Assembly (NCBI GenBank): GCA_964639225.1 | Contig: CAZXCK010000045.1 | Location: 1-28,537, forward strand | DNA from: CAZXCK01 sp964639225 | GTDB taxonomy: Bacteria; Chloroflexota; Anaerolineae; Aggregatilineales; Phototrophicaceae | Length of the DNA: 28,537 nt | Direction: 5' to 3' | Part shown: piece by piece, positions 1 to 9,036 of the stretch | Numbering within the stretch: position 1 is the first letter of the stretch | Layout: each line of letters begins with the position of its first letter | Notes under the pieces: model-generated | Told to the model about the DNA's origin: nothing | Databases searched by the model: none | What the model saw: the letters and a program-made list of their open reading frames with translations, nothing else | Made by a program: the position numbers and the translations under genes

Positions 1-2450
1 TGACCGGGCGCAGCTTCAGCAAGGGCGGGCCGCGCTCGCCGATGGCTGGCGTGCCCTATCACGCTGTCGATGGCTACATCGCCCGGCTGATCGAGAAGGG
101 CTATCATGTCGCCGTTTGTGACCAGATGAGCGAACCCAACGGACGCGGACCCGTTGACCGGCAGGTGACACGCGTCATAACACCGGGGACTGTCACTGAA
201 ATGGAACTGCTCAACGAGGACCGGCCCAACTATCTGCTGGCGGTGCTGCCGGTGGGTGATGTCGAAAGCGGCCAGTGGCAGCAGGCCGGGCTGGCCTACG
301 CTGATATCTCCACCGGAGAATTCGCCGCGACGCAGTTCCAGGGCGAAAATGTGGGGCTGCTGGTCCTCGAAGAACTGGCCCGGCTTAATCCGCGTGAGGT
401 ACTCATGCCGCAGACCTGGGCCGAGCGCGGTGTTTCGCTGCCGGAAGGCAACCACCTGACACCGGTGGCCGACTGGCGTTTTGAGGTCAGCGGCGCGACG
501 GATGCCCTTTGCCAGCATCTGCGCGTGCGCACACTCGACGGCTACGGCCTGAAGGACATGCCGCACGCGGTCGGCGCGGCGGGGGCGGTGCTGGGCTACC
601 TGCGCGAAACGCAGATGAACAACCTGGCGCAGATCACCAGCATTCGCAGCTATTCGACGGCCAGCTTCATGGTCCTGGACCAGTTCACGCGGCGCAACCT
701 TGAACTCACCGAGACGCTGCGCAACCGCAAAACACAGGGCAGTCTGCTGGGCGTGCTCGATCACACCGTTACGGCGATGGGCGCGCGTCTGCTGCGGGCT
801 TGGATCAACCAGCCGCTGCTCGAAGTCAAGCGGCTCAACGCGCGCCTGGACGCGGTCGCCGCGCTGGCGGGCGAAGAGACTCTGCGCATGGAACTGCGTG
901 AGGCGCTGCGACAGGTCTCTGACGTGGAACGGCTGACCAACCGCCTGCTGATCGGCAGGGCTGGCCCGCGCGACCTGATCGGTCTGCGCGCCAGCCTGGG
1001 CGTGCTGCCCGGCGTGCGCGACCTGATCGCCGGCATCGATGCATTGAGCGCGCTCCACGAGCGTCTGGACCCCTGCGACGACGTGCGCGACATCATCGAG
1101 CGCGCACTAGTCGACGAGCCACCGGCTACACTCAACACGCCGGGTATCTTCCGTCCGGGGTACGCGCAGGAACTGGACGACATCCTCGAAGCCAGCCAGC
1201 ACGCCCGCGAGTGGATCGAGCAGTTGGAGCCGCAGGAACGCCGCCGCACGCGCATCCCCACGCTGAAAGTGGGCTTCAACCGCGTGTTCGGCTATTACAT
1301 CGAGATCACCCATGCCCACAGCGACAAAGTGCCCGACGACTACATCCGCAAGCAGACGCTGGTCAATGCCGAGCGCTACATCACGCCGGAGCTAAAAGAA
1401 TACGAGACGCTGGTCCTCAACGCCGAAGAGCAGATTCTGGGCGTAGAGCGCCGCCTCTTCGAGCAACTATGCGCCGAACTGGCACAGCGCGCCCAACAGC
1501 TCATCCAGACGGCGCGCGCGCTGGCGCATCTCGATGTGTTTCTGTCGCTGGCCGAGGTGGCCGTCCGCGAGGGTTTCGTGCGGCCCATGCTCACCGAGGA
1601 CGATCTGCTGGTGATTCAGGGTGGGCGGCATCCGGTCGTCGAGAAGATGCTGGATGGCGGCACGCGCTACGTGCCCAACGACACCCACTTTGACAGCATG
1701 TCGCGCATTCACATCATCACCGGGCCGAATATGTCCGGTAAATCGACCTACATCCGGCAGGTGGCTATCATCACGCTGATGGCGCAGATCGGCAGCTTCG
1801 TCCCCGCCGACGAGGCGACCATCGGCCTGGTGGATCGCATCTTCGCTCGCATCGGTGCGCAGGACGAGATTCACGCCGGGCAGAGTACGTTCATGGTCGA
1901 AATGGTGGAGACGGCGCGCCTGCTGTCTGGCAGCACCCGGCGCAGCCTGCTGATTCTGGACGAGGTTGGTCGCGGCACATCGACCTATGACGGTCTGGCG
2001 ATTGCCCGCGCGGTGGTGGAATACATTCATAATCACCCGCGCCTGGACTGTCGCACGCTGTTCGCCACGCATTACCACGAACTCACCGAACTGCCCAACG
2101 TGCTGCCGCGCACGCGCAATTTCAACGTGGCTGTCACCGAGCGCGGCGATGACATCGTCTTTCTGCATAAGGTGATTCCAGGCGGCGCGGATCGCAGCTA
2201 TGGCGTGCATGTGGCGCAACTGGCGGGGATGCCGCGCCCGGTCGTAGACCGTGCCCGCGCGCTCCTGCAGCAGCTCGAAGAGGCGGGCAGCGACTTCAGA
2301 CCCCGTACCGCCCCCAAGCCGCAGCAGATGAGCTTTTTCGAGCCACCGCCCAGCCCGGCGCTGGATGCGCTGCGCGCCCTCAACGTGGATGAGATGAGTC
2401 CCATCGAGGCGCTGACCAAACTCTACGAACTTAAGCGACTGCTCGAGTGA
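1..2450 (+). CDS. mutS: DNA mismatch repair protein MutS, 5'-truncated by the window edge
   Basis: MutS recognises mismatches and small loops in newly replicated DNA and recruits MutL using its ATPase. The reading frame is open from base 3, and the residues before the first Met (42) continue MutS homology into the segment GVPYHAVDGY, so that Met is internal. About the first 50-60 residues, including the mismatch-wedging Phe-x-Glu motif, lie outside the window. Numbering from the Met at 42: connector and core domains fill roughly residues 90-500; Walker A TGPNMSGKST starts near 560 (DNA about 1719-1748); Walker B LLILDEVGRGTSTYDG lies near 636-651 (DNA about 1948-1992); the C-terminus carries the usual MSPIEALTKLYELKRLL dimerisation tail. 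No frameshift or missing ATPase residue is visible. The gene ends only 3 nt from the convergent acetyltransferase gene, leaving no room for a separate terminator. Confidence 0.97.
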   Translation, partial: TGRSFSKGGPRSPMAGVPYHAVDGYIARLIEKGYHVAVCDQMSEPNGRGPVDRQVTRVITPGTVTEMELLNEDRPNYLLAVLPVGDVESGQWQQAGLAYADISTGEFAATQFQGENVGLLVLEELARLNPREVLMPQTWAERGVSLPEGNHLTPVADWRFEVSGATDALCQHLRVRTLDGYGLKDMPHAVGAAGAVLGYLRETQMNNLAQITSIRSYSTASFMVLDQFTRRNLELTETLRNRKTQGSLLGVLDHTVTAMGARLLRAWINQPLLEVKRLNARLDAVAALAGEETLRMELREALRQVSDVERLTNRLLIGRAGPRDLIGLRASLGVLPGVRDLIAGIDALSALHERLDPCDDVRDIIERALVDEPPATLNTPGIFRPGYAQELDDILEASQHAREWIEQLEPQERRRTRIPTLKVGFNRVFGYYIEITHAHSDKVPDDYIRKQTLVNAERYITPELKEYETLVLNAEEQILGVERRLFEQLCAELAQRAQQLIQTARALAHLDVFLSLAEVAVREGFVRPMLTEDDLLVIQGGRHPVVEKMLDGGTRYVPNDTHFDSMSRIHIITGPNMSGKSTYIRQVAIITLMAQIGSFVPADEATIGLVDRIFARIGAQDEIHAGQSTFMVEMVETARLLSGSTRRSLLILDEVGRGTSTYDGLAIARAVVEYIHNHPRLDCRTLFATHYHELTELPNVLPRTRNFNVAVTERGDDIVFLHKVIPGGADRSYGVHVAQLAGMPRPVVDRARALLQQLEEAGSDFRPRTAPKPQQMSFFEPPPSPALDALRALNVDEMSPIEALTKLYELKRLLE

Positions 2451-2453
2451 CGG

Positions 2454-3623
2454 CTAAAACTTGATGTGCAGATAAGGCAGCGCGCGCGGGAACATGGCGG
2501 ACATGACGCCCTGTGTCTCCGCCGATGGCTGACCCCAGCCCCGAAACTCGAAATCGCCGGGGTCCTGCGTGCCGTAGATCAGCGCGGCCAGCGCGTTGAT
2601 GTGCAGGTCGCAGTCGGCGTTTTCAGCCGGGGTGATGGTCAGCGCGCCATTGACCGACTCAAAACGGTAAGTCCCCTCGTTCCAGGGGCACTGCGTGTCG
2701 ATAACCCGCGCTGAGAACGTGCCCGGTCCAACTGGCAGCCCTGCCAGCCCGCCGATGTTCAGCACGCGGCCCAGCGGTGGCTCCAGCGCGTTGATGCTGA
2801 TATTCAGGTCAGGCAGCCAGGTTCCCGGCTGTTCGAACGGGGCCAGCGTCATTTTGACGGTCTCCACCTGGTCGATGTGGCGCGCCAGCCATTCCAGCAG
2901 CAGATATTTCCCCTGGTTGGTGTCGTAGAAGAAGCTGTGTACGGTCAGGTCCTGCGTTGACCTGATGTTGTAGGTCATCACGCCGATGGTATCGCCATTG
3001 GCCTGGGCCAGTGCCAGCCAGTTTTCCTGTCCCTGGCGCGGCGCGCGCGATTCGACCTGGAACAGTCCCATGCCGTGCATCTGGGTCTGTCGCCGCCGCA
3101 GATAAGCATCATACGAAGCGTGACTCTCGGCAGTCGACAGCAGGATGACGCGCCCGCCCAAATCCTGCCGCAGCAGCGGAGCCAGCCCCGCCGGGGAAAA
3201 CACGGCCTGCCGGGGCTGCGGAAACAGCGCGTAGCCCAGCCGGTCGTAGAACGACTCGCGGAAGGCATACAGCAGCGACAGCGTGCGCCCCTGCTCGCGA
3301 TCGTTGGCCATCATGTCCAGCAGAGTCTGGCGCGCGTAGCCCTTGCGTCGCGCGCTGGGATGCGCCGCCACACCCCATACACCGTTCGCCAGCATCAGCC
3401 GCCCGCGCACGTTCTGCTCCATTGGCGAACTGACCGAACAGGCAACGGCAACACCGTCCTCAAACAATACCGATGCCGTCGCCGCTTCCATGTAGCTCAG
3501 TGTTTGCTCGCGGTCTTCGCTGGATGGCAGCACGGGTGTGTTCCAGAAGGCGTAAGTCAGTAAGGGGAAAATATGGTTCAGCGCTTCTTCGCCGCGCAGA
3601 CGTTCGATGCTGACTTGGGGCAT
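2454..3623 (-). CDS. Eis-type GNAT N-acetyltransferase with C-terminal sterol-carrier-like domain
   Basis: This 389-residue protein has the layout of the Eis family: an N-terminal GNAT domain, a second GNAT-like domain and an SCP2-like C-terminal domain. The acetyl-CoA loop is VAAHPSARRKGYA (residues 85-97). The following segment FYDRLGYALF (125-134) contains Tyr131, the apparent equivalent of the general-acid Tyr of mycobacterial Eis. The chain ends in Lys-Phe; in characterised Eis the carboxylate of the terminal Phe acts as general base, so the C-terminus fits an active enzyme. The natural substrate (an amine of a small molecule, antibiotic or protein) cannot be told from sequence. An AAGGA ribosome site lies about 10 nt before the ATG. 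It is the last gene of a minus-strand series, 76 nt after the DUF1385 gene, and converges on mutS with a 3-nt gap. Confidence 0.85.
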   Translation of the reverse strand: MPQVSIERLRGEEALNHIFPLLTYAFWNTPVLPSSEDREQTLSYMEAATASVLFEDGVAVACSVSSPMEQNVRGRLMLANGVWGVAAHPSARRKGYARQTLLDMMANDREQGRTLSLLYAFRESFYDRLGYALFPQPRQAVFSPAGLAPLLRQDLGGRVILLSTAESHASYDAYLRRRQTQMHGMGLFQVESRAPRQGQENWLALAQANGDTIGVMTYNIRSTQDLTVHSFFYDTNQGKYLLLEWLARHIDQVETVKMTLAPFEQPGTWLPDLNISINALEPPLGRVLNIGGLAGLPVGPGTFSARVIDTQCPWNEGTYRFESVNGALTITPAENADCDLHINALAALIYGTQDPGDFEFRGWGQPSAETQGVMSAMFPRALPYLHIKF

Positions 3624-3658
3624 TGGGAGTTATTCCTTGCTTGTATGGCGAAGCCGGT

Positions 3659-3685
3659 GCGCAGGCGAGCCACTCCCGCCTGCGC
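3659..3685 (-). other. GC-rich intergenic hairpin between the DUF1385 and acetyltransferase genes
   Basis: A perfect 9-bp inverted repeat, GCGCAGGCG / CGCCTGCGC, flanks a 9-nt loop and lies just past the stop of the DUF1385 gene. No T-run follows it on the minus strand, so it is not a canonical intrinsic terminator. It could be an attenuator or an mRNA-stabilising stem between the two genes. Confidence 0.4.
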
Positions 3686-3699
3686 GCCAGCAGTCAGGG

Positions 3700-4686
3700 T
3701 CAGTTACCGGGGGCCAGCGTCGGTGAGACAGCTTCCGGTCGCGGTTCGGGTATGGTGATCGCTTCGCGTTCGAGCAGCCCCTCGGATGCCAGCACATGCT
3801 GGAACGACACAATAGCCACTTCGAGCATATGCTTGTCCGGCTCGCGGGTGGTCAGGTGCTGCAGGGCCAGGTTCGGCTTGACGATGACGCGGATGATGGG
3901 GTTTTCGATATTGCGCGCGGTGAAGCGCAGCAGTTCGTAGGCGATGCCGGCGATCACCGGGATGAGGATCACCCGTGACAGCACCAGATAAATAAACGGC
4001 GGCCTGCCCAGCGTCGAAAAGACCAGCACGCTGACGAAAACCACCGTCAGCAGGAAGGCTGTACCGCAGCGCGGGTGCTCGATGGGGTAGCGAGCCACGA
4101 CTTCCGGCGTCAGCACATCACCGGCTTCGTAAGCGTTGATCGTCTTGTGTTCCGCGCCATGATACGAGAACAGTCGCTTGACGTCGGGCATAAGGCCGAT
4201 CAGCGAGATGTAAGCGATGAGTATCGTGAGCTGGATAACACCCTCGATGAGATTAACCAGGAATGGCGCATCATCCAGGCCGAAGAGATGCTGGACACCG
4301 GTCGCCGCCGATGTCGGCAGCAGGAAGAACAGCCCCACCCCCAGTACCAGCGCGAAAGCGACTGTCGCAAAGCCGATGGGACCGTTGAAGTTCACGTCCT
4401 CTTCTTCGCCGATGGCCACGTCTGCCGACCACATCAGGGCGCGTGTGCCCAGTCCCAGCGCGTCCCACAGGCCCACCAGTCCACGCACGAAGGGCGTGCG
4501 GCTGATGCGTCCCCGGTACATCGTCTTGTTTAGCGGCTGCTCGTGGACGACGATCTCGCCTTTGGGATTGCGCACCGCCACCGCCGAGGTGTGCGCGCCG
4601 CGCATCAGCACGCCTTCGATGACGGCCTGCCCGCCATAAGAGAATTTCATTTCCTGCTTGGGTTTTTCCAGCTTGCTATTGCTCAT
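3700..4686 (-). CDS. DUF1385 (YqhQ-type) integral membrane protein
   Basis: This 328-residue protein shows the signatures of the DUF1385 family: GGQAVIEGVLMRG at residues 18-30, then HGAEHKTINAYEAG and HPRCGTAFLL in the middle. Several hydrophobic segments are visible: FATVAFALVLGVGLFFLLP, LTILIAYISLIGL, FLLTVVFVSVLVF and a C-terminal LSRVILIPVIAGIAYELL. The conserved His/Glu/Cys residues (HGAEHK, HPRCG) lie between the central membrane segments and look like a metal or catalytic site, but the biochemical function of the family is unknown to me. It sits between the glycoside-hydrolase-like gene (68 nt upstream) and the acetyltransferase gene (76 nt downstream) on the same strand. GAGGCGGA precedes the ATG by about 8 nt. 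The call is sure at family level, with no functional inference. Confidence 0.92.
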   Translation of the reverse strand: MSNSKLEKPKQEMKFSYGGQAVIEGVLMRGAHTSAVAVRNPKGEIVVHEQPLNKTMYRGRISRTPFVRGLVGLWDALGLGTRALMWSADVAIGEEEDVNFNGPIGFATVAFALVLGVGLFFLLPTSAATGVQHLFGLDDAPFLVNLIEGVIQLTILIAYISLIGLMPDVKRLFSYHGAEHKTINAYEAGDVLTPEVVARYPIEHPRCGTAFLLTVVFVSVLVFSTLGRPPFIYLVLSRVILIPVIAGIAYELLRFTARNIENPIIRVIVKPNLALQHLTTREPDKHMLEVAIVSFQHVLASEGLLEREAITIPEPRPEAVSPTLAPGN

Positions 4687-4754
4687 GGGTTTGTTCCGCC
4701 TCGTTTAGAATCTTGCGCTCAATCATACACCAATCGGCGGTTACAGCACATAGG

Positions 4755-6224
4755 TCAATCAAAGTCCAAAGGCGTCCGCCGCTGCCCGTTGACGATGGCG
4801 GCGGCGCTTTCTCCGTGTGGCTGCACCAGAATCGTCACCGGCCCACCGACGACGCAGCCCTCGCGCCCCGACTCGCAGGTGGCGCCCGGCAGCGCCAGCC
4901 GATAGGTGCCGTCCTGCGGGCGTATGATGGTCTGCGTGCCATCCAGCGCCAGCAGATAGGCTTTGTCCGATGTGGCGCCGATCTCTACACTTACGGGTGT
5001 CTCGGTCCGTGCCCAGGCGATGACCGTCTGCCGCCCGCCGCTGTGGACCAGCCGCACCACATTGACCTGATCGGTGACGGCCAGCCGGGCATCCTCGACG
5101 CCGTGCAGATGCTCAATCACTGTGCGCCAGGCATAGAAGGCCGGGCGCGGCGTCTCGTCTGCCGGATTCAGCAGCCCGAACGACTCGCCGCCCGGCGGCA
5201 GATGCTGGTCGTACAGCTTGTAAACGGCGATGCGCTCTGCGCCAGCGGCCAGACCCAGCGCGGCGGCCTGGACCACATATGCCGCCTGCTGGTCGAGCGT
5301 GATCTGGAACTGCGGACGCTCTACCGGCCAGTCGGGGTCCAGATTGGGGCTGGCGTTGGTCTCAGTGATCCAGATTGATTTATCCGTGAAACCATAGCTG
5401 TCCAGCAGGTCGCGATAGATGCCGACGATTTCGTAAACCGTGTCGGTGCGGAAGTAGATATGCAGGCTCAGTGCGTCGAAGTAGTAATTGTGCGCGGCAG
5501 CGTCCGGGTCATTGCGGATACGCTCCAGCAGGCGGTCAGTATATAGACGGTCGCCGCTGTTGACATCGTGCCAGTAGGTGGTCCCGGCCAGATGAACCGA
5601 CGCGGCGGGGTTGCCCATCTTCGCCGCCAGATAGCCTACTTTGACCATCATGAAGTAATCTTCCAACGAACCCTCGAACTCGAAACCGTAAGTTCCAGGA
5701 CGGATGTCCGGCTCGTTGAGGATAATAAAACGATGCACACCCCGGCTGGCGTAATATCGGGCCGCCTGCTGCATGAAGTTTGCCCACAGGTTCTGCGGAT
5801 CGTCAACCGGCAGGTACAGCCCGCGCGGCACGCCAGCGCCGGGCAGGCCATCGGTGGCCCAGGCCGGCACCTGCTTGACAACGGCCACGACTTCCCGGTT
5901 GCAGTCGGCGGCTGCTCGCAGCCAGGCGTCGTCGATGTTGAGAAAGCCGACGAACTCATCCGGGCCGTTGGGCTGGTGCGCGCTCCAGTCGAAGATGATG
6001 CGTTCCCAGCCAGGATTCAGGTCGCAGGCCAGCTCCGGCAGCCACATCGCCTCGACGATACCGAAGACATTCTCCGCTGGCGGTGGCGGATCGTCAGGCT
6101 GGGCGGTGGCAGTAAACGGAATACCCAGCAGCAGAAGCAGCAGCAGCGCGATCGGTGTCAGTCGGCGCGTTCGGCAGGCCGGATGTCGCGCAGGTTGGCC
6201 TGCAGGTTGGATCTTCCGTTCCAC
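4755..6224 (-). CDS. Secreted clan GH-A (GH5/GH39-like) glycoside hydrolase-like protein
   Basis: This 489-residue protein begins with a basic stretch and the hydrophobic core IALLLLLLLGIPF (residues 25-37), with likely signal cleavage after TATA (37-40), so it is exported. The rest reads as a TIM barrel. FIILNEPD (166-172) supplies a candidate acid/base Glu170 at the end of strand 4, and IWITETNA (283-290) a candidate nucleophile Glu287 at the end of strand 7, the arrangement of clan-A retaining glycosidases. A small beta-rich region follows (about 395-475). Substrate is unknown; the glycan cluster elsewhere in the window makes a cell-surface glycan possible, but that is inference. The start is a GTG with GGAG 8 nt upstream, both inside the end of recJ, giving a 67-nt overlap. 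A start further in would remove part of the signal-peptide n-region. Confidence 0.75.
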   Translation of the reverse strand: MERKIQPAGQPARHPACRTRRLTPIALLLLLLLGIPFTATAQPDDPPPPAENVFGIVEAMWLPELACDLNPGWERIIFDWSAHQPNGPDEFVGFLNIDDAWLRAAADCNREVVAVVKQVPAWATDGLPGAGVPRGLYLPVDDPQNLWANFMQQAARYYASRGVHRFIILNEPDIRPGTYGFEFEGSLEDYFMMVKVGYLAAKMGNPAASVHLAGTTYWHDVNSGDRLYTDRLLERIRNDPDAAAHNYYFDALSLHIYFRTDTVYEIVGIYRDLLDSYGFTDKSIWITETNASPNLDPDWPVERPQFQITLDQQAAYVVQAAALGLAAGAERIAVYKLYDQHLPPGGESFGLLNPADETPRPAFYAWRTVIEHLHGVEDARLAVTDQVNVVRLVHSGGRQTVIAWARTETPVSVEIGATSDKAYLLALDGTQTIIRPQDGTYRLALPGATCESGREGCVVGGPVTILVQPHGESAAAIVNGQRRTPLDFD

Positions 6225-7891
6225 TTGTTGATCTCCAGATGAAAAGCGATGTCGATCACATCGGGCAGGCCATCGGCGCGGGTACCCAGGCCAAAGCCGA
6301 TAGCGTCCAGTGCCTGGCCGCTGCCGTTGCGTGCCAGTTGCAGCTTGAGATGCTGTCCGTCACTGCCGACTGTCTGGCGGCGGGCGACACGACAGCCACG
6401 TGCCATCAGCACCGGCGTCTCGTTGCCATTGCCGCACGGCTCCAGTTTCTCGAATTCCTGCACCAGCGCTTCGTTCAGGTCGTCGATACTCACCTCAACA
6501 TCGATGTCGAGCGAGGGCTGCAGCCGCTCACCATCGAGCTGGACGCGCGCCAGCTCGGTCAGGCGTTCCTGTAACATGGGGATGTTATCCCGATGCACGG
6601 TAAAACCGGCAGCCAGAGCGTGACCGCCATGCCGCACCAGCAGATCGGCGCATTCATCCAGCGCGCTGGTGATGTCGAACTGCGGAATGCTGCGGCAGGA
6701 AGCGCGGCTTTCGTCGTCGCCGTCTTCCATGACAACAACCGGGCGGTAATATTCTTCGACCAGCCGCCCGGCCACCAGCCCCACGATGCCCGGCTCGAAA
6801 GCGGCATGGCGGGCGAAGATCAGCGGCGGGTCGGCGATGTCTTCAAGCTGCTCGCGGACGAGTTCCTGTGCATCACGTGTTTTCTGCTGGCGCAGGGTGT
6901 TGAGTTGTTGCAGGCGCTCGGCCAGCGGTCCGGCGGTGGTTTCATCCGGTGCAGTGAGCAGCTTAAAAGCCAGCATGGCGCTGTCCAGGCGACCAGCGGC
7001 GTTTATGCGCGGCCCCAGCGCGAAGCCGATGGTCGATGCGCTGACTTCACCGGGTTTGACTCCAGCTACTTCCAGCAGGGCGCGCACGCCGGGCCGCCGC
7101 GCCTGGTTGAGAATGTCGAGTCCGCGCCGCACCAGTACGCGGTTTTCCAGGTGACCCAGCGGCATCAGGTCGGCGACGGTGCCGATGGCCACCAGGTCGA
7201 AGAAGTCGGTGATTTCGATGTGACCCGGCCAGTCCGGGCGGCTGCGCTCGCGGCGCGATGCGTTTTGACGTTCGGCCATGATGAGCGCCTGCACCAGCTT
7301 GAAGGCCACGCCGACACCGGCCAGCATCGGTTCCGGATAGCCATCGCGCTTGGGGTTGACGACGGCCACCGCTTCCGGCAGTTCCGGCCCCAGCGAGTGA
7401 TGGTCGGTGACGATGACATCCAGGCCGTTTTCGCTGGCCTCGCGGACTTCCTGCACGGAACGGATACCGCAGTCCACCGTAATGACCAGCCCAATACCGG
7501 CTTTGGCCATGCGTTCCAGCGCCGGGCTGTTGAGACCGTATCCCTCGTCGATGCGATGCGGAATGTACCCCTGCACGCGCGCGTTGAACCGGCGCAGCGC
7601 CTCGACCAGCAGGGCGGTCGAGGTCACGCCGTCGGCGTCAAAGTCGCCATAGACGACGATCGGCTCGCGTCGCTTGATCGCCTGCCGGATGCGCGTAACG
7701 GCCTTCCGCATATCGAGCAGATCGAACGGATCGTTGGTATATGACCGGTCATACAGGAAAGCCTGAGCGTCGCGTGGATGGTCCTTGCCACGATTGATGA
7801 GCACCTGCGCCAGCAGCGGATGCAGGTCTTTATACTGCTTAAGCTGATCCTGCGGCGCGGGTGGAGCGACAATCCAGCGTTTGGGTTGCAT
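6158..7891 (-). CDS. recJ: Single-stranded-DNA 5'-3' exonuclease RecJ
   Basis: RecJ degrades single-stranded DNA 5' to 3' in recombinational and mismatch repair using two metal ions. From the Met at 7891 the protein has 577 residues, the usual size. DHH-family motifs are intact: GDFDADG (Asp83, Asp85, Asp87), VDCGI (Asp140), TDHH (162-165), then GPRINAAGRLDSA. The DHHA1 part has GIVGLVAGRL and the GGHALAAG signature, followed by the OB-like C-terminal domain. The frame is open up to an ATG at 7984, but those extra 31 residues do not look like RecJ and would lie upstream of the candidate promoter. An ATG at 7903 is an equally possible start; GAGG lies only 3 nt before the chosen one. It is the first gene of the minus-strand series and divergent from fmt. 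Confidence 0.93.
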   Translation of the reverse strand: MQPKRWIVAPPAPQDQLKQYKDLHPLLAQVLINRGKDHPRDAQAFLYDRSYTNDPFDLLDMRKAVTRIRQAIKRREPIVVYGDFDADGVTSTALLVEALRRFNARVQGYIPHRIDEGYGLNSPALERMAKAGIGLVITVDCGIRSVQEVREASENGLDVIVTDHHSLGPELPEAVAVVNPKRDGYPEPMLAGVGVAFKLVQALIMAERQNASRRERSRPDWPGHIEITDFFDLVAIGTVADLMPLGHLENRVLVRRGLDILNQARRPGVRALLEVAGVKPGEVSASTIGFALGPRINAAGRLDSAMLAFKLLTAPDETTAGPLAERLQQLNTLRQQKTRDAQELVREQLEDIADPPLIFARHAAFEPGIVGLVAGRLVEEYYRPVVVMEDGDDESRASCRSIPQFDITSALDECADLLVRHGGHALAAGFTVHRDNIPMLQERLTELARVQLDGERLQPSLDIDVEVSIDDLNEALVQEFEKLEPCGNGNETPVLMARGCRVARRQTVGSDGQHLKLQLARNGSGQALDAIGFGLGTRADGLPDVIDIAFHLEINKWNGRSNLQANLRDIRPAERAD

Positions 7892-7934
7892 GGTCCTCGT
7901 CATCGGGTTACGGGCGAATCGGGCAACGGTTCCG

Positions 7935-7964
7935 ATACTAACACAGTCGCCATACCCGGCACAA
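7935..7964 (-). promoter_or_regulatory. Candidate promoter for recJ
   Basis: On the minus strand TTGTGC (7959-7964) and TAGTAT (7935-7940) are separated by 18 nt. They match the sigma-70 consensus at 3 of 6 and 4 of 6 positions. The element lies about 30-45 nt upstream of the two plausible recJ starts, in the divergent recJ-fmt spacer. Confidence 0.3.
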
Positions 7965-8087
7965 GCGGCGCTGAGTGCCTTCATCTCCCTGAATTTACTC
8001 TACGCGCTCTGGTCGCTTTGCGTTATGCTTGGGATGCAGCGGACCCGAATCAACGAAATGGCGGTTGAACATAAGGACAGATGACCG

Positions 8088-9008
8088 ATGACCCGAATCG
8101 TATTTATGGGGACGCCCGATTTCGCTGTGCCCAGCCTGCGCACACTGATCGACCGCTTCGAGGTTGTCGGCGTGGTGACGCAGCCGGACCGGCCTGCCGG
8201 GCGCGGCGGCGAGGTGCGGCTGTCGCCGGTCAAGCAGGTTGCCCTGGGTGCCGGTATTCCTGTGTTTCAGCCCCAGAAGATTCGCCAGCCGGATGCCATC
8301 GAGCAGCTTAAAGGCTGGCAGGCCGATGTCTACGTGGTGGCCGCTTTTGGCCAGATTCTGCCCCAGGCTCTGCTCGACATTCCGCCTTTTGGTTCGATAA
8401 ACGTGCATGCGTCGCTGCTGCCACGCTGGCGCGGCGCAGCGCCGATCCAGGCCGCTATCCTGGCTGGCGACGCGCAGACTGGCATTACCATCATGAAGAT
8501 GGACGCCGGGCTGGATACCGGCCCGATGCTGTCGCAGTCCGCCATCCCGATCCAGCCGCTGGAAACCGGCGAGTCGCTGCATCAGCGGCTGGCGCAGCTC
8601 GGTGCGGAACTGTTGGTGGCCACGCTGCCCGCCTATCTGAACGGATCAATCGAGCCGCGCCCACAGCCTGAAGACGGCATCACCTACGCCCCGCAGATCA
8701 CCAAAGACCAGGGGCGCATCGACTGGCAGACCGCCGCCGACGCCATCGAACGGCAGGTGCGCGCTTTCTACCCCTGGCCGGGAGCCTTCACCATCTGGGA
8801 AGACAAGACGCTCAAGATTCACAGTGCCGCTTACGCCACCGGCGAACTTGAGCCGGGGCGCGTCGCCGAGCAGGACGGGCATATCGTCGTCGGCACGGGT
8901 GATGGTGTTCTGCTTCCTGGGCGGGTGCAGCTCGCCGGGCGCAAGGCCGTCAGCATCGACGACTTTGTGCGCGGATACGGTCAGTTTGTCGGTGCTCAGT
9001 TGGGCTGA
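8088..9008 (+). CDS. fmt: Methionyl-tRNA formyltransferase
   Basis: Fmt formylates the amino group of initiator Met-tRNA using 10-formyl-tetrahydrofolate. The 306-residue protein is full length. The N-terminus RIVFMGTPDFAVPSL is diagnostic. The catalytic triad is present as Asn105 and His107 in SINVHASLLPRWRGAAPI and Asp143 in KMDAGLDTGPM. The C-terminal OB-like tRNA-binding domain covers about residues 207-306, with the typical RAFYPWPGAF near its start. AAGGA lies 10 nt before the ATG. No peptide deformylase (def) gene, a frequent partner, is beside it; instead recJ is divergent upstream and a cupin gene follows after 28 nt on the same strand. I saw no convincing -35/-10 pair for it in the roughly 180-nt spacer, only a weak TATGCT at 8024-8029. 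Confidence 0.97.
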   Translation: MTRIVFMGTPDFAVPSLRTLIDRFEVVGVVTQPDRPAGRGGEVRLSPVKQVALGAGIPVFQPQKIRQPDAIEQLKGWQADVYVVAAFGQILPQALLDIPPFGSINVHASLLPRWRGAAPIQAAILAGDAQTGITIMKMDAGLDTGPMLSQSAIPIQPLETGESLHQRLAQLGAELLVATLPAYLNGSIEPRPQPEDGITYAPQITKDQGRIDWQTAADAIERQVRAFYPWPGAFTIWEDKTLKIHSAAYATGELEPGRVAEQDGHIVVGTGDGVLLPGRVQLAGRKAVSIDDFVRGYGQFVGAQLG

Positions 9009-9036
9009 TTCACGTAACTCACGGGGAGTAACTGCC

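Noticed and set aside
6126..6146. Run of CAG-like triplets
   Set aside because: It encodes the poly-Leu core of the signal peptide on the minus strand; it is not a separate repeat element.
7892..7984. 31-residue N-terminal extension of RecJ
   Set aside because: It is not RecJ-like and would need transcription from upstream of the only promoter-like sequence in the spacer.
8824..9036. 71-residue N-terminal extension of the cupin
   Set aside because: It overlaps fmt in another frame and is not cupin-like, whereas the ATG at 9037 has a good ribosome site.
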